A DNA stretch of 64,000 bases from Pectobacterium actinidiae (GTDB lineage: Bacteria > Pseudomonadota > Gammaproteobacteria > Enterobacterales > Enterobacteriaceae), in assembly GCF_000803315.1 (NCBI RefSeq), contig NZ_JRMH01000002.1, forward strand, positions 124,001-188,000, given 5' to 3'. Positions 29,601-41,075 of this stretch are shown piece by piece. The notes below the pieces were generated by a model, which ran no database searches, had not been told where the DNA came from, and saw nothing but the letters and a program-made list of their open reading frames with translations. Made by a program: the position numbers and the translations under genes. Position 1 is the stretch's first letter. The number at the start of each line of letters is the position of its first letter.

Positions 29601-29780
29601 GGTATTTTCTAACGTCTGCGCCGATGCACCGGGGTAGCTCGCCGTGATCCGCACGCTAGGCGGAGCCAGATCGGGATACTGTTCCAGCGGCAATGACTTG
29701 ATGGCCAACATACCGCACAGGCTGAGAAGGATAGCCAGCACCCACGCAAAAATGGGACGGTCGACAAAAAAATTCGCCAT
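26670..29780 (-). CDS. acrD: RND multidrug efflux pump AcrD
   Basis: 1036-aa inner-membrane proton-driven transporter of the HAE-1 RND family, which exports aminoglycosides and other amphiphilic drugs through AcrA and TolC. It starts [20 protein letters not shown] and follows E. coli AcrD (1037 aa) closely along its length. Examples are [40 protein letters not shown] and the proton-relay region [18 protein letters not shown] (two Asp in TM4). There are twelve membrane segments and two large periplasmic loops. No membrane-fusion gene lies beside it, as usual for acrD. Its last residues (KERA) differ from the detached end 2.2 kb away, so the 3' end appears to have been replaced. Confidence 0.95.
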   Translation of the reverse strand: MANFFVDRPIFAWVLAILLSLCGMLAIKSLPLEQYPDLAPPSVRITASYPGASAQTLENTVTQVIEQSMTGLDNLMYMSSDSSNTGQARVMLTFEAGTDPDEARQQVQNQLQSATRKLPQEVQQQGVTVSKTGDTNILMVAFVSTDGSMDKQDIADYVATNIQEPISRISGVGEVDSYGSQYAMRIWLDPAKLMDYALTTSDVVRAIESQNSQVSVGQVGGVPSVDNQALNATINAQSLLETPQQFRDITLRVNQDGSAVTLGNVAEVELGAERYDFLSRFNGQAASGLGVKLASGANELETDKRVRERIEELSQYFPHGLEAKIAFETSPFVKASITDVVKTLFEAVLLVFLVMYLFLQNFRATLIPTIAVPVVLLGTFAVLYAFGFSLNTLTMFAMVLAIGLLVDDAIVVVENVERVMSEEGLSPREATRKSMRQVQGALVGIALVLSAVFVPMAFFGGTTGAIYRQFSITIVTSMILSVLVAMTLTPALCATLLKPLAKGQHHGRKGFFGWFNQHFTRTSLKYERGVGKILINSGRWLLLYMGIIGMMAFLFFRLPTSFLPQEDRGVFTTQVQLPPGSTQQQTLQVVNKIEQYYLTQEKDTVTSVFSTIGSGPGGNGQNVARLFVRLKDWSERTTPESSSFAVIERATKAFRHIKEARVFASSPPSINGLGSAAGFAMQLQDLGGLGHDALMDARDQLLNMADSNSELTRVRHNGLDDSSQLRIHIDQRKAQALGVSIDDINSTLKTGWGSTYVNDFLDRGRVKKVYVQAAAKFRMLPDDVSKWYVRNNSGGMVPFSAFAQTFWETGSPRLERYNGYSSLEIVGEATPGVSTGTAMDVMESLVAKLPEGFGVQWTGMSLQERLSGAQAPALYAVSLLVVFLCLAALYESWTVPFSVMLVVPMGVLGALVATWARGLENDVYFQVGLLTVVGLSAKNAILIVEFANEMNQKGKDLVEATLEASRQRLRPILMTSLAFIFGVLPMATSSGAGSASQHAVGTGVIGGMLAATFLAIFFVPLFFVVVRRRFPLKERA

Positions 29781-29910
29781 CGCTTCTACACTCCTCAGCC
29801 CTATTTTGATGTGGCTGCTTCACGAGCAGCCCACTTATTATCAACAGGAATAGATTCACTAACCCCAGAGAAAAACCCTGTGCACAGGATAATGCTGGTC
29901 ACTTAAGCCC

Positions 29911-29998
29911 GTTATTAGGGGAAACACAGGGGGAGGTTCCCGCAGGGAGGCCTCACCCCTGTGGTCGCCCCGTGTATCTCGATGCTTAAACGATCGGT
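29911..29998 (-). repeat. Intergenic palindromic repeat, copy B
   Basis: Reverse complement of the copy at 5581-5667, with only a few base differences over 88 bp (for example GCGGGAACC for GTGGGAACC). It lies between acrD and bioH, within a 305-bp gap that holds the acrD promoter on its left. Confidence 0.85.
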
Positions 29999-30085
29999 AT
30001 TAGCGCATAAGGTGCCAAGTTACCTTAACTGCCGACATCGGCTAAATCGTGGAGAAATTGAGGAGAAAATGTAAATTATCGTCGG

Positions 30086-30853
30086 CTATGCCTGAGCGAA
30101 CGCGATCACCCGCTCAGTAAAAGCATCAGGATGCGAGATAAATGGTGCATGTGCAGCCTTTGGAATGACTACCGAAGTTGAGTTCGGCCACTGGTCATCC
30201 AGCAATCCAGCAACCTTGCGCGGCACCAGCCCATCTAAGGCACCATAGAGCCGCAGGAATGGCACGGTCAAGTCGGCTAACCGCGGGCGTAAATCCGCTT
30301 CACGCAAAATGGCCAGTCCGCCGTTTAATACCTCGACTGACGGCATTGGTTGTTCCAGCACCACGCTTTTTAACAGCCTTGCATCCTGCCGGGCGCTTTC
30401 CGTTCCCAGTGTTTGCAGTGCCAGAAACCGCTCGACCGTACGCTGGAAATCTTCACTGAGCTGCTGCTGAAAACCCTGCAATACGTCCGGCTTGATGCCC
30501 GGCCAGCCGTCCTGTGCGCTGAAACAGGGCGATGACGCCACGGTAATCAGCTTTTCCACCCGCGCAGGGGCGCTCAACGCAATCTGGCTGGCAACCAGTC
30601 CTCCCAGCGACCACCCCAGCCAGACGGCACGCTCCGGTGCCTGCGCCAGCACGCGATCCGCCATGTCGCTCAGCGACATCGCCCCCAATCCCTGACTTCT
30701 GCCATAGCCCGGCAGATCGACCAGATGCAGACGAAAATGCGGAGCGAGTCGCACAATAATGCTTTGCCATACCTGCGCATTCAATCCCCATCCGTGCAGC
30801 AACACAAGATCCGTGTTTCCTGCGCCTTCGGTCTGCCAATACAACGCTGCCAT
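30086..30853 (-). CDS. bioH: Pimeloyl-[ACP] methyl ester esterase BioH
   Basis: Alpha/beta hydrolase that frees pimeloyl-ACP from its methyl ester, closing the early pathway to biotin. 255 aa (E. coli 256). The nucleophile elbow GWSLGG (Ser at about 82), the catalytic Asp ([10 protein letters not shown]) and the His ([12 protein letters not shown]) are all present, as is the N-terminal oxyanion block [12 protein letters not shown]. It is divergent from gntX, as in E. coli. Confidence 0.95.
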   Translation of the reverse strand: MAALYWQTEGAGNTDLVLLHGWGLNAQVWQSIIVRLAPHFRLHLVDLPGYGRSQGLGAMSLSDMADRVLAQAPERAVWLGWSLGGLVASQIALSAPARVEKLITVASSPCFSAQDGWPGIKPDVLQGFQQQLSEDFQRTVERFLALQTLGTESARQDARLLKSVVLEQPMPSVEVLNGGLAILREADLRPRLADLTVPFLRLYGALDGLVPRKVAGLLDDQWPNSTSVVIPKAAHAPFISHPDAFTERVIAFAQA

Positions 30854-30896
30854 CAGTTATCTTCCTTTCTCAGGGAAAAACATTTTAGGGAAAAAT

Positions 30897-31598
30897 ATGT
30901 TAACCATCGCAGCACGCTGCTGGCTATGTTTATTGCCGCTTCATCACAGCCAGCAGGGAATTTGTTCGTACTGTCAGCGCCATTTACCCCGCTTGCCCAT
31001 CTGCTGCCCACGCTGTGGTTTGCCTTCAGCCGACACCATGCATCAGTGCGGACGCTGCCTGCAAAACCCGCCCCCCTGGCAATCGCTCACCTTTATCAGC
31101 GACTACGCACCGCCGTTCAACACGCTGCTCAAGCATTTTAAGTTTCACGGTAAAACCGAGCTGGCAGCGGTACTCGCCCGACAGCTGTTATTGCGCTGGC
31201 AAATGGCCTACCGAGAACGAAAGCTCACCGGACAGGTTCCCCTGTTTCGCCCTGACCGCCTATTCACCGTTCCCCTCGACCGGAACCGACAGTGGCATCG
31301 TGGATTCAACCAGACCGAGCTACTCGCTCGTCCTCTCGCCCGCTGGTTAAACTGTGCTTACAAGCCACGCGAATTGCAGCGCACCCGACGCACGCCGCTA
31401 CAGCAAACGCTCAGCGCCAGCGCGCGACGGCGTAACCTGCGGGGCGCGTTTTCCTGTGATGTCTCGCTGTCAGGGCAACAGGTGGTGTTACTGGATGATG
31501 TCGTCACGACGGGCAGTACCGCAGCCGAAATCAGCAGGCTGCTGCTGGCTCAAGGTGCCGCGGGCGTTCAGGTCTGGTGTTTGTGCCGAACCTTGTAG
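30897..31598 (+). CDS. gntX: ComF/GntX-family phosphoribosyltransferase-like protein
   Basis: 233 aa from the ATG at 30897 (MLTIAARCWLCLLPLHHSQ). The N-terminus carries a four-cysteine zinc-finger pattern (CWLC, CSYC, CCPRCGLP, CGRC). The C-terminus has the phosphoribosyltransferase signature VVLLDDVVTTGSTAAE (about 197-212). Homologues are needed for DNA uptake in competent bacteria or for use of DNA as a nutrient. In E. coli the gene lies between bioH and nfuA, as here. The 46 extra upstream codons in frame run into bioH and are not used. Confidence 0.93.
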   Translation: MLTIAARCWLCLLPLHHSQQGICSYCQRHLPRLPICCPRCGLPSADTMHQCGRCLQNPPPWQSLTFISDYAPPFNTLLKHFKFHGKTELAAVLARQLLLRWQMAYRERKLTGQVPLFRPDRLFTVPLDRNRQWHRGFNQTELLARPLARWLNCAYKPRELQRTRRTPLQQTLSASARRRNLRGAFSCDVSLSGQQVVLLDDVVTTGSTAAEISRLLLAQGAAGVQVWCLCRTL

Positions 31599-31658
31599 TC
31601 GGGGGGAGGATGGGCGTATTATAACCGATAAGTGCAGTCAACTATCGAGCTTACTATT

Positions 31659-32234
31659 ATGATCCGTATTACCGATGCTGCTCAGGAGCATTTCCTGAAA
31701 CTGTTGGCAAAACAGGAAGAAGGCACACAGATTCGCGTATTTGTTATCAATCCAGGTACGCCAAACGCCGAATGCGGTGTCTCGTATTGCCCGCCGGATG
31801 CCGTAGAAGCCAGCGATACCGTACTGAAGTTTGAAAAAATTTCCGCTTACGTGGACGAACTCAGCGCCCCTTATCTGGAAGATGCTGAAATCGACTTCGT
31901 GACCGACCAGCTCGGTTCTCAGCTCACGCTGAAAGCGCCGAACGCCAAAATGCGTAAAGTGGACGACAACGCCCCGCTGATGGAACGCGTGGAGTATGTG
32001 CTGCAATCGCAGATCAACCCACAGCTGGCTGGCCACGGCGGCCGCGTGACGCTGATGGAGATTACCGACGATGGTCTGGCGATTCTGCAATTTGGCGGCG
32101 GCTGTAACGGCTGTTCTATGGTTGACGTCACGCTGAAAGAAGGGATTGAGAAAGAGCTGCTGCAAACCTTCCCAGAGCTGAAAGGCGTGAGAGATCTCAC
32201 CGAACACCAGCGCGGCGAGCACTCCTACTATTAA
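31659..32234 (+). CDS. nfuA: Fe/S biogenesis protein NfuA
   Basis: Carrier that delivers [4Fe-4S] clusters to target enzymes, important under oxidative stress and iron limitation. 191 aa from [16 protein letters not shown]. The N-terminal half is a degenerate A-type carrier domain. The C-terminal Nfu domain has the cluster-binding CxxC in [13 protein letters not shown] (about residue 149). It lies 60 bp after gntX, with a hairpin following. Confidence 0.97.
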   Translation: MIRITDAAQEHFLKLLAKQEEGTQIRVFVINPGTPNAECGVSYCPPDAVEASDTVLKFEKISAYVDELSAPYLEDAEIDFVTDQLGSQLTLKAPNAKMRKVDDNAPLMERVEYVLQSQINPQLAGHGGRVTLMEITDDGLAILQFGGGCNGCSMVDVTLKEGIEKELLQTFPELKGVRDLTEHQRGEHSYY

Positions 32235-32260
32235 TCGTCTCCCCTGTTGATTTATCTTTG

Positions 32261-32290
32261 CTTTTCCTCCCCAGCCCAGGGGAGGAAGAG
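32261..32290. terminator. Bidirectional terminator, nfuA / malQ
   Basis: A 12-bp stem CTTTTCCTCCCC / GGGGAGGAAGAG (one mismatch) with a 6-nt loop lies between convergent nfuA and malQ. The T-rich and A-rich outer arms suit both strands. Confidence 0.8.
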
Positions 32291-32304
32291 TATTCGTGCT
32301 ATTG

Positions 32305-34389
32305 TTAGACTTTCTGCGTTTTCATCGGCGCGCCACGACGCAAATCCATATCCCGAACCAATCGTTCAAGGCAGCGGTCAGCGAAGATCGACTCCAGCGG
32401 GCGCGTGAGCTTGCGCCGCCAGTTGGGGTATTCACGATGGGTGCCCGGCACATTGACCGGTGTCGCCATATCCAGCCAGTCTTCCAACTGGAATCCCACC
32501 AGTGCGCTTGCGCTGTCGGCAACATAGCGATGAACACCACGACTTAGCGGTGCACCCATTGTCGTCAGCGCTGAGTTGCGACCAACCCGCTGCGGCAATA
32601 GCCCGAAGTCGTGCAACGCGTTGAGCAGCCCCTGTTTCGCTTTCTCACGCTGCTGCATTTGTTCTTGCAGTAACGCTTCCGTCGGGTACAGCCCCAATTC
32701 CCGCCCTAGCGATAAATCCACCGTTTGCCAGTAACCGCGCAGCGTCGGGAGGTCGTGAGTGGTGATGGTTGCCATCGCCTGACGCGGATAATCCTCCGGT
32801 GCGCGGAAGTGATTCTCGTCGTCTTTTTCAAAGAACAGCACCTTGTAGGAATAGATACCGTAGTCATGCAGTTTGCTGACAATTTCCGGTGGCACCGTCC
32901 CTAAATCTTCGCCGATAATCAGGCACCGGTGACGCTGGCTTTCCAGCGCCAGCACAGCCAGCAGATCGTCGACCGGATAATGCACGTAAGCCCCGTTGCC
33001 CGCCGGTTCCGCCGTAGGTATCCACCACAGACGCAAGAGCGCCATCACATGATCGATACGTAGCGCGCCACAATGCGCCATGTTGCTGCGCAGTACGTCG
33101 ATAAACGGTTGATATCCTCGTAGTTGCAGCATGGTAGGGTTCATTGGTGCAAGCTGCCAGTCTTGTCCCTGCGGCCCAAGCGGATCTGGCGGTGCGCCGA
33201 TAGAGGCACCAAGGCAATAGAGCTGACGTTCATCCCAGGTTTCTGCACCGCCCTGTGCAACCCCAACGGCTAAATCGCGATACAGACCGAGCGGCAGACC
33301 AAGCTGTTTACTGTGAGCGTAGCACTCCGCAAGTTGCTCATGCGCGACCCATTGCAGCCAACTGTAAAAGGTAATCTCATCGCTGTTTTCACGGCGGAAT
33401 GACTTCACGGTTTCACTGTGCACGTCATGGTAGCTGGCAGGCCATTGGTGCCAGTCCGCGTAATTCTCGCCTTGCTTTTTCAGATAGTCCTGTAGCGCAT
33501 CAAACGTCGCCTGAAGTTGCAGGCTCTGCCCGCCGCTAACGACAAACTGGCGAAAGGCGCTAATGCGCGGATCCAGCGCGCTGCGCGTCGTAAAGTAGCG
33601 GAAAGCCAGCCGCAAAGCGGTTAGCTTAAGCGACGTCACCGGTTCATAATCGACCCAGCGCCCTGCCCGCAGCGCAGCAACCGCACTTTGCGTCTCCACG
33701 CGGTGCCACCATTCCTGCGCTTCACTGCTCTGCTGGAAATCATCGATCCGATTCACATCGATATAAATAATGTTCAGCCAGTGTCGTGAGGAAGGGCTGT
33801 AAGGGCTTGCGGCCTCTGGTAGCGCGGGATACAGCGAATGCAGCGGGTTCAGCCCCACAAAGGCTCCGCCGCGTCGAGCAATCTGTTCGACTAACTGGCG
33901 TAGATCGCCAAAATCCCCTACGCCCCAGTTGGTCTGCGAACGCAAGGTGTAAAGCTGGATGGTAACGCCCCACCAGCGTTTTCCTTGTAGTAAGGCTTCG
34001 GGTTCATAGCAGCGGTGCGGAGCAACAATAATCCGGCAGCTCCAGCGCTGGTCGGCTTGCGTCAACGTCAGGTAGTGGTAACCCAGCGGCAGCAGACCCG
34101 GCAGAGCCAGCGTTGAGCCGCCAGTGATCTGCCCTTGGATTTGACCACCGTTTTCATACATCAGCGTCCAGAGGAATTCACCGTGACCAGCAAGCGCGAT
34201 AACCGCATCCCGCCCTTGCAAAAAAACACGCACAGGCGGCAAGGGTGCATTGCCGCTATCAGAAACATCCATCATTGCCTGAATCTGGTTTCTGATTGCG
34301 GCCGCAACAATGTGCTCTTTGCCATAGGCATCGGTATAACTTTCCGCGATGCCTGTCTGCTGGCTTGCCAGTTTATCCACCTTGAACAC
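32305..34389 (-). CDS. malQ: 4-alpha-glucanotransferase (amylomaltase)
   Basis: Cytoplasmic GH77 enzyme that disproportionates maltodextrins, releasing glucose. 694 aa, the E. coli length. Catalytic blocks are visible: ALRIDHVMALLRLWWIP (nucleophile Asp), IIGEDLGTVP (acid/base Glu) and TITTHDLPTLRGYW (third Asp). It starts at a GTG (34389) with AGGAGA just upstream; a second GTG 9 bp on is possible. It follows malP by 12 bp, so malPQ is an operon. Confidence 0.96.
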   Translation of the reverse strand: MFKVDKLASQQTGIAESYTDAYGKEHIVAAAIRNQIQAMMDVSDSGNAPLPPVRVFLQGRDAVIALAGHGEFLWTLMYENGGQIQGQITGGSTLALPGLLPLGYHYLTLTQADQRWSCRIIVAPHRCYEPEALLQGKRWWGVTIQLYTLRSQTNWGVGDFGDLRQLVEQIARRGGAFVGLNPLHSLYPALPEAASPYSPSSRHWLNIIYIDVNRIDDFQQSSEAQEWWHRVETQSAVAALRAGRWVDYEPVTSLKLTALRLAFRYFTTRSALDPRISAFRQFVVSGGQSLQLQATFDALQDYLKKQGENYADWHQWPASYHDVHSETVKSFRRENSDEITFYSWLQWVAHEQLAECYAHSKQLGLPLGLYRDLAVGVAQGGAETWDERQLYCLGASIGAPPDPLGPQGQDWQLAPMNPTMLQLRGYQPFIDVLRSNMAHCGALRIDHVMALLRLWWIPTAEPAGNGAYVHYPVDDLLAVLALESQRHRCLIIGEDLGTVPPEIVSKLHDYGIYSYKVLFFEKDDENHFRAPEDYPRQAMATITTHDLPTLRGYWQTVDLSLGRELGLYPTEALLQEQMQQREKAKQGLLNALHDFGLLPQRVGRNSALTTMGAPLSRGVHRYVADSASALVGFQLEDWLDMATPVNVPGTHREYPNWRRKLTRPLESIFADRCLERLVRDMDLRRGAPMKTQKV

Positions 34390-34401
34390 CCTCTCCTTTT
34401 T

Positions 34402-36924
34402 CTAACGATGCGCCTGCCAAATGCGCGTCTGATAATCATGAATCGCCCGGTCTGAACTGAACATCCCCATTCTGGCGGTATTCAGCACACAGCGGCGCGT
34501 CCATTCATCCGGCTCACGGTAAAGCGCATCAACACGCTGCTGAACCTCACAATACGGTGCAAAATCGGCCATTAACATATAGGGATCGCCCAGCTTCAGC
34601 AGGCTATCCAACAGCGGGGCAAACGCGTTTTTATCCCCCTGACTGAACGCACCGCTCGCTAGCTCGTTCAGTACTTCACGTAGCAGCGGCGTCACGGCGA
34701 GGTACTCAGACGGCTCATAGCCCCGTGCCTGTAGCGCTTTTACCTGTTCGACGGTGTGACCGAAAATGAACAGGTTGTCTTCACCCACCTGCTGCGCCAT
34801 TTCTACATTCGCCCCGTCCAACGTGCCGACGGTCAACGCGCCGTTCAGCGCCAGCTTCATATTGCCCGTGCCGGACGCTTCTTTACCTGCCGTCGAAATT
34901 TGTTCAGAGACATCCGCAGCAGGAATCATCCGTTCAGCCAGCGAGACGCGATAGTCCGACGGGAAGATCACCTTTAGACGATCGTTCACCCGGCGATCCT
35001 GATTAATGACCGCCGCGACCCGGTTAATGGCATAAATGATGTTTTTTGCTAATACATAGCCTGGCGCCGCTTTGGCACCGAACAAAAAGACGTGCGGCAC
35101 TATATCCAGATGCGGATTGTCACGCAATTGACGATATAGCGCGAGGATATGAAGCAGATTCAAATGCTGGCGTTTGTATTCATGCAATCGCTTGATTTGC
35201 ACATCAAACAGCGCCTGCGGATCGATGACGATGTCGTACTGCTGGCGGAGATAGGTCGCCAACTGCGTTTTATTATCGGCTTTAATTTGTCGATAGCGCT
35301 CACGAAAGCCAGCATCGTCAGCATAGGGTTCCAGCCCTTGCAGCGCAGGCAGATCGTTCACCCACGGCGTAGGCAGCGTGTCGTCAATCAGCGCGGACAA
35401 CGCCGGGTTACACTGTTTTAGCCAGCGGCGTGGCGTAATGCCGTTGGTGACATTGTGGAATTTGGTCGGCCATAGCTGGTGGTATTCCGGGAACAGATCT
35501 TTCACCACCAGTTCCGAATGCAGCGCCGCCACGCCGTTGACCGCAAAGCAACTGACGACGCACAAGTTTGCCATGCGAATCTGGCGCTGGTGGCGAATCG
35601 CGAGCTTCGCCCACACCTGCCGATCGCCAGGCCATTTCTGCTCAACCTGCGCCTTAAACTGCGTATCAATTTGCCGGATGATGGACAGGTGGCGAGGCAG
35701 CAGACGGCTAAATAGTCGTTCGTCCCAGCGCTCAAGCGCTTCCGGCATCAGCGTATGGTTGGTATAGGCAAAGGTGCGTCCGGTTATCGACCAGGCGTCA
35801 TCCCACGGTATCTGGTGCTCATCCAGCAGCAGACGCATCAGTTCAGGGATCGCCAGCGTCGGATGGGTGTCATTAAGCTGGATGACTTCATAATCCGGCA
35901 ATGTCGACAGCGCGCGCCCCGCGTTAAGATGGCGGCGCAGAATATCGGCCACCGAACAGGCGCAGTGGAAATATTGCTGCATCAGGCGCAAGCGTTTGCC
36001 CGCCGCGTGATTGTCATTCGGATACAGCACGCTGGTCAGGCTGGCGGCGGAAATCCCCGCCTGTGCCGCACGCAGATAGTGCCCTTCGTTGAATAGCGTT
36101 AAATTAAACGGATCGCGATGCGTCGCACGCCACAAACGTAGCGGCTGTGCTGCGCCGTTGTGATAGCCAATCACCGGCAGGTCACAGGCTTCCCCTCTGA
36201 AAACCGTATCCGGCAACCAGCGCAGGGTGCCGTCAGTTTGGGGTTGCAGACGCCCGCCAAACCCGACATCCACCGCCAGCTCCGCTCGGGGTAAAAACCA
36301 TGGATAGGTATCGCGCTGCCAGTCATCGGCGGTTTCCTGTTGCTTTTCCTGCGCAAAATGCTGACGGAACAGGCCATACTGGTAGTTAAGGCCGTAACCC
36401 GTTGCGGGTTGCCCCACCGTCGCCATCGAATCCAGAAAGCAGGACGCGAGCCGACCTAACCCGCCGTTACCTAACCCCGGATCGGTTTCCTGCTCCAGAA
36501 TATCGCTCAGGTTCAGCCCTTGCTCGGCCATCACGGCAGCAACCGCGTCATACCATCCCAAATTCAACAGATTGTTGCCCGTCAAACGGCCGGGCAAAAA
36601 CTCCATCGACAGGTAGTTCACATGGCGCTGCGGCGTATTGGCAGCAGGAGACGATGAAGAGGCAGAATGCATCAGCAACTGTTCAGACAGCGCAAGGCTG
36701 ACGGCGCGCCAGCACTGTACTGGCGTCATCGCGTTAAGCGAGGCGACGCCACCGAGCCGCTGTTGGCGGCGCAGCGCAGCGGTAAATTCTGATGCATCAA
36801 AGACAATGGCGGGATGGGCGGAGGAAACGGGCTGCGTTAATACATCTGGTTTTTTTGCAGCCGCTGAGCGTTTTGACGATCCTGATCGTTTTGCAGAATC
36901 CGGCTTTCTTGAAGAATCTGACAT
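34402..36924 (-). CDS. malP: Maltodextrin phosphorylase
   Basis: GT35 pyridoxal-phosphate enzyme that cuts maltodextrins with phosphate to glucose-1-phosphate. The ATG at 36924 ([15 protein letters not shown]) is chosen because GGAGGAGG lies just upstream, giving 840 aa. The PLP-lysine region [16 protein letters not shown] and the loop [20 protein letters not shown] are intact. The N-terminus has an unusual Ser/Lys/Arg-rich extension of about 45 residues before the family core, which E. coli MalP lacks. It lies only 42 bp after glpR, with no malT between. Confidence 0.95.
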   Translation of the reverse strand: MSDSSRKPDSAKRSGSSKRSAAAKKPDVLTQPVSSAHPAIVFDASEFTAALRRQQRLGGVASLNAMTPVQCWRAVSLALSEQLLMHSASSSSPAANTPQRHVNYLSMEFLPGRLTGNNLLNLGWYDAVAAVMAEQGLNLSDILEQETDPGLGNGGLGRLASCFLDSMATVGQPATGYGLNYQYGLFRQHFAQEKQQETADDWQRDTYPWFLPRAELAVDVGFGGRLQPQTDGTLRWLPDTVFRGEACDLPVIGYHNGAAQPLRLWRATHRDPFNLTLFNEGHYLRAAQAGISAASLTSVLYPNDNHAAGKRLRLMQQYFHCACSVADILRRHLNAGRALSTLPDYEVIQLNDTHPTLAIPELMRLLLDEHQIPWDDAWSITGRTFAYTNHTLMPEALERWDERLFSRLLPRHLSIIRQIDTQFKAQVEQKWPGDRQVWAKLAIRHQRQIRMANLCVVSCFAVNGVAALHSELVVKDLFPEYHQLWPTKFHNVTNGITPRRWLKQCNPALSALIDDTLPTPWVNDLPALQGLEPYADDAGFRERYRQIKADNKTQLATYLRQQYDIVIDPQALFDVQIKRLHEYKRQHLNLLHILALYRQLRDNPHLDIVPHVFLFGAKAAPGYVLAKNIIYAINRVAAVINQDRRVNDRLKVIFPSDYRVSLAERMIPAADVSEQISTAGKEASGTGNMKLALNGALTVGTLDGANVEMAQQVGEDNLFIFGHTVEQVKALQARGYEPSEYLAVTPLLREVLNELASGAFSQGDKNAFAPLLDSLLKLGDPYMLMADFAPYCEVQQRVDALYREPDEWTRRCVLNTARMGMFSSDRAIHDYQTRIWQAHR

Positions 36925-36966
36925 CGTGCCTCCTCCTTTGTCCATCATGGAAAAGGCACATCGGGT

Positions 36967-37725
36967 TCAACACAACTCCAACTGTACCTTATGTTGTTCA
37001 ATGATTTTCAGTACGCTGGGTGGTGGTGACTGATCGGTAAAAAGATAGTCGATCAAATCCATGTTGCCCAAATTCACCATTGCATTACGACCAAACTTGG
37101 AATGGTCCGTCACCAGCATGACGCAGCGAGAATTTTCAATAATCGCCCGTTTTGTGCGCACTTCATGGTAATCAAACTCCAGTAATGACCCATCCATGTC
37201 AATACCGCTGATGCCCAAAATGCCGAAATCCAGGCGGAATTGAGAGATAAAATCCAGCGTCGCCTCCCCCATGATGCCACCATCGCGGGTACGCACTTCA
37301 CCACCGGCCAAAATCAGACGGAAATCCTCTTTTGCCGTCAGCAGCGTTGCCACATTCAGGTTATTGGTGACTACGCGCAGATCCTTATGCTGCATCAACG
37401 CATAGGCGACGGCTTCGGGCGTGGTACCGATATCGATAAACAAGGTGGCACCGTCTGGAATCTGGCTTGCCACCCGACGAGCAATACGCGCTTTTTCATC
37501 CGACCACATCATTTTACGGTCATTATAGGCCGTGTTTACCGAGCTGGACGGCAATGCCGCACCGCCGTGGTGACGATGGATTTTATTCTGCTCGGCCAGT
37601 TCGTTGAGATCGCGACGAATGGTCTGCGGGCTTACCGCAAAATGTTCCACTAGCTCTTCAGTACTGACATAGCCCTGCTGGCGCACCAGTTCAATAATGG
37701 CGTCATGTCGTTGTGTCTGCTTCAC
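36967..37725 (-). CDS. glpR: Glycerol-3-phosphate regulon repressor
   Basis: DeoR-family repressor released by glycerol-3-phosphate. 252 aa, with an N-terminal helix-turn-helix (VSTEELVEHFAVSPQTIRRDLNEL, about 19-42) and a C-terminal sugar-phosphate isomerase-like sensor domain (GATLFIDIGTTPEAVAYAL). It probably acts on the operator in front of glpD at about 46.17 kb. The order glpE-glpG-glpR is as in E. coli. The gene then runs directly towards malPQ. Confidence 0.96.
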   Translation of the reverse strand: MKQTQRHDAIIELVRQQGYVSTEELVEHFAVSPQTIRRDLNELAEQNKIHRHHGGAALPSSSVNTAYNDRKMMWSDEKARIARRVASQIPDGATLFIDIGTTPEAVAYALMQHKDLRVVTNNLNVATLLTAKEDFRLILAGGEVRTRDGGIMGEATLDFISQFRLDFGILGISGIDMDGSLLEFDYHEVRTKRAIIENSRCVMLVTDHSKFGRNAMVNLGNMDLIDYLFTDQSPPPSVLKIIEQHKVQLELC

Positions 37726-37749
37726 ATTTATCCCCTAAGACGCCCCGAT

Positions 37750-38580
37750 TTACCGGGGGTTTGTTTTATTATACGTGTCCCAAAAGGCCATCAATAGCCC
37801 GACCACCAGCCCAGCCACATGAGCCGCGTTCGCGATCGACATGCCTAAAATATCGAAATATCCGGCGACCAGCCACAGTAAAGCGAAAGCCATCAGACTG
37901 CGCGGCATGGATAAATAACCGTCAGGCTCTCGCTCCCCTCGCAGCCAGACATAGCCCATCAGGGCATAAACCACGCCCGACAGGCCGCCAAAATGGGTGC
38001 CGCTAAACCAGGACTGCGCCCAGCCGCTAACCAGCGCGGAAACCAGCGTGATGACGAGTAATTTTCCGGTTCCCAGCACTTTTTCAACCGGGCCGCCCAG
38101 ATACCACCACCACATGAGATTGAACAAAATGTGCAGCAGGGAAAAGTGCAACAAAACATGACTGAACCAGCGCCACACCTCTACTTGCTGTCCCTCAGCC
38201 GGGAACGCCAACCATACCATCACGCTCTCATAGCCCGAAATCTGCATCAGGATGAACACCGCAATCGTCACGACCATCAGGGATAGCGTCAGTGGACCTG
38301 CCTTTTGTTTCAGCGTTTGCAGGTAGGAGTAGCGTTGGTATTGAATACCCGTATCCATCGATCCCGTTTGCCAACTGGCCGCCAGATAGCGCGGGTTTGT
38401 CGGGTCGCGCAGAAAAATCTCCAGCGCTTCCTGAACCTTGCTCAGTTGGGTTTCATCCTCCAGCCACAGTTCAGCTTCATGCCCCTGAGACCGCATTTCC
38501 AGATGGACCTGCTGTGTACGCATGTAATCAACAAATGCCTGAGCCAGACGCGGGTTGGAGAGAGCAATAACGCGAGTCAT
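37750..38580 (-). CDS. glpG: Rhomboid intramembrane serine protease GlpG
   Basis: Cleaves transmembrane segments within the inner membrane. 276 aa with an N-terminal cytosolic domain and six membrane helices. The catalytic Ser is in [12 protein letters not shown] and the catalytic His in [11 protein letters not shown]. The start [10 protein letters not shown] at 38580 is preferred; another ATG lies 3 bp upstream. It stops 24 bp before glpR starts. Confidence 0.96.
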   Translation of the reverse strand: MTRVIALSNPRLAQAFVDYMRTQQVHLEMRSQGHEAELWLEDETQLSKVQEALEIFLRDPTNPRYLAASWQTGSMDTGIQYQRYSYLQTLKQKAGPLTLSLMVVTIAVFILMQISGYESVMVWLAFPAEGQQVEVWRWFSHVLLHFSLLHILFNLMWWWYLGGPVEKVLGTGKLLVITLVSALVSGWAQSWFSGTHFGGLSGVVYALMGYVWLRGEREPDGYLSMPRSLMAFALLWLVAGYFDILGMSIANAAHVAGLVVGLLMAFWDTYNKTNPR

Positions 38581-38651
38581 CATAGCGGGAAGCGCCAGTG
38601 AGTAGGTTGAGTTAGGAACATAATAATAAAGGTTCTTTAATCGTCATGCGA

Positions 38652-39014
<363 letters not shown>

Positions 39015-39087
39015 TTATGGCTATTGCTAGTGTAGCGCGTTATTGCGCGCTAAAAACCAGATAAACAGCAGGGATTCAATAACGGCG

Positions 39088-39843
39088 CTATACCAAGATA
39101 ACGTCAACGGCAAGCTGACGCAGTTGCGCCACAATCTCCCCATCGGCTTCTTTGCCGGTTATCACAACATCAATCTGGTCGACCCGGCTAAATAACATAC
39201 CCGCTCTCTCTCCAACCTTGCTGCTATCCACTAAAACCGCCAGCTTCCCTACATAATTCAGCATTTTCTGCTCTGCCATTGCCGTCAGCATATCGGTTTT
39301 ATACAGCCCTTCCGTCGTCAACCCTCTACCGCTGGTAAACATCCAATGCCCTGCATACAGGCTGGCATCCCCCTCCTGTGGCGCTAGCGTAATAGACTGA
39401 CTTTTATTGTATTGCCCTCCCATGATGACCACACTGTCATGATCATGTTCAATCAGGTAATTCGCCAGCGGCAGATAGTTAGTGATCACCTGTACATCTT
39501 TCCCGCAGATCTCTTGCCCTAGAAGAAATGCCGTCGAACCACAGTTAATGACAACGCTGTCTCCCGGCTGGCATAGCTGCGCGGCAGCCTTGGCAATACG
39601 CATCTTTTCATCAACATGCTGGGTCTGGTAGAGGGTCAGCGGTGTCCACACGAGTCGCGGGGGCGTAACGGCTTCTGCGCCGTTACGCACCTTCCTCAGC
39701 CTACCGTTCTCATCAAGTTTGTTAATATCACGACGTGCCGTCGCCGGAGAGACATCGAAGAGTTCAATCAGATCGGCCACGCTAAGCTGGCCCCGACGTT
39801 GCAGCAAATCGATGATGGCGTTGTGGCGTTGAGATTCAGTCAT
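39088..39843 (-). CDS. ulaR: L-ascorbate utilisation repressor UlaR
   Basis: DeoR-family repressor of the ula genes, released by L-ascorbate-6-phosphate. 251 aa from the ATG at 39843 ([18 protein letters not shown]). The helix-turn-helix ([24 protein letters not shown]) and the UlaR-like run [14 protein letters not shown] are clear. It lies at the edge of an inserted ula block, next to glpE, and is transcribed away from ulaA. Confidence 0.94.
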   Translation of the reverse strand: MTESQRHNAIIDLLQRRGQLSVADLIELFDVSPATARRDINKLDENGRLRKVRNGAEAVTPPRLVWTPLTLYQTQHVDEKMRIAKAAAQLCQPGDSVVINCGSTAFLLGQEICGKDVQVITNYLPLANYLIEHDHDSVVIMGGQYNKSQSITLAPQEGDASLYAGHWMFTSGRGLTTEGLYKTDMLTAMAEQKMLNYVGKLAVLVDSSKVGERAGMLFSRVDQIDVVITGKEADGEIVAQLRQLAVDVILV

Positions 39844-40010
39844 GCTCGTCCCATTTGATAAATTCAAACGCCGATTATAGTGAGCACCTGCCCTATTTTG
39901 AATCATAACTTATCAAAAGTACGCATAGACTTGCTCTGCTGAATCACTACGCCTCAAAATATGCGTTTGAACACGGAATCGGGCACGTCAACATGCCCGT
40001 ATTTCTGTGA

Positions 40011-41075
40011 TTAAAGGAAGGATTTAAACGGCAGGTCAGGCTCGGTGGTGAAGCAATCATCAAAGCCGCGAGGATAATGGTATTCCAGATTATCCTTATC
40101 CTGTGGCCAAATAAATTTCCCACCGACCTGCCAGATAAATGGCTTGAAGCCGTATTTCAGACGATCTTTTTTCATTTCCCACAATACGCGAATCTCCTGT
40201 GGGTCGGCCTGGAAGTTTGACCAAATATCATGATGGAACGGGATCACTACATGGGTATTTAACGCTTCCGCCATTCGCAATATATCAGCGCTGGTCATTT
40301 TATCGGTAATACCACGCGGGTTTTCGCCATACGAACCCAGCGCGACATCGATATGGTGCTCGTTACCGTGCTTGGCGTAGTAATTTGAATAGTGTGAATC
40401 TCCGCTATGGTAAAGATTGCCGCCCGGCGTTTTAAAAAGATAATTAACCGCGCGCTGATCCATACCATCCGGTAGAACCCCTGCCGCTTTCTGTTCTGCG
40501 GGCAGCGTAATCAGAGCCGTGCGGTCAAAAGCATCTAGCGCGTGAATTTGCACATCTTTAATCGTAATCACATCACCGGGTTTCACAATCATGCAGCGTT
40601 CACGCGGCACGCCCCAGCCTAACCATATGTTCACGCAACTCTCAGGGCCAATAAACGGCACGCTGCTGTCGCAGTGCTGCATTACCGCAGCCGCCACGTT
40701 AACATCAATATGGTCATTATGATCGTGCGTGGCCAGAACGGCATCAATCTGACGAATCGCGAAAGGATCGAGCACAAACGGCGTCGTACGCAAATTGGGC
40801 TGTAACTTTTTTACGCCTGCCATGCGCTGCATCTGGTGCCCGGTTTTCATTAATGGATTGGCGTGACTTTGCTTACCCGTGCCACACCAGAAATCCACAC
40901 AAATATTCGCCCCTTCCTCCGACTTCAGCCAGATACCGGTGCAGCCTAGCCACCACATGGCAAACGATCCAGGTGCGACCTGCTCCTGCTCAATTTCTTC
41001 ATTAAGCCAGGTTCCCCACTCTGGGAACGTGCTCAGAATCCATGACTCGCGGGTAATACTGTCAATTTTACTCAT
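40011..41075 (-). CDS. ulaG: L-ascorbate-6-phosphate lactonase UlaG
   Basis: Cytoplasmic metallo-beta-lactamase-fold enzyme that opens L-ascorbate-6-phosphate to 3-keto-L-gulonate-6-phosphate. 354 aa, as in E. coli. The metal-binding signature THDHNDHID (about residues 116-124) and downstream HSGDSHYS and FHHDIW His/Asp ligands are present. It is divergent from ulaA across a shared regulatory region. Confidence 0.96.
   Translation of the reverse strand: MSKIDSITRESWILSTFPEWGTWLNEEIEQEQVAPGSFAMWWLGCTGIWLKSEEGANICVDFWCGTGKQSHANPLMKTGHQMQRMAGVKKLQPNLRTTPFVLDPFAIRQIDAVLATHDHNDHIDVNVAAAVMQHCDSSVPFIGPESCVNIWLGWGVPRERCMIVKPGDVITIKDVQIHALDAFDRTALITLPAEQKAAGVLPDGMDQRAVNYLFKTPGGNLYHSGDSHYSNYYAKHGNEHHIDVALGSYGENPRGITDKMTSADILRMAEALNTHVVIPFHHDIWSNFQADPQEIRVLWEMKKDRLKYGFKPFIWQVGGKFIWPQDKDNLEYHYPRGFDDCFTTEPDLPFKSFL

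Noticed and set aside
31638..32222. 194-aa open frame opposite nfuA
   Set aside because: Mirrors nfuA almost end to end; NfuA motifs are unmistakable on the other strand.
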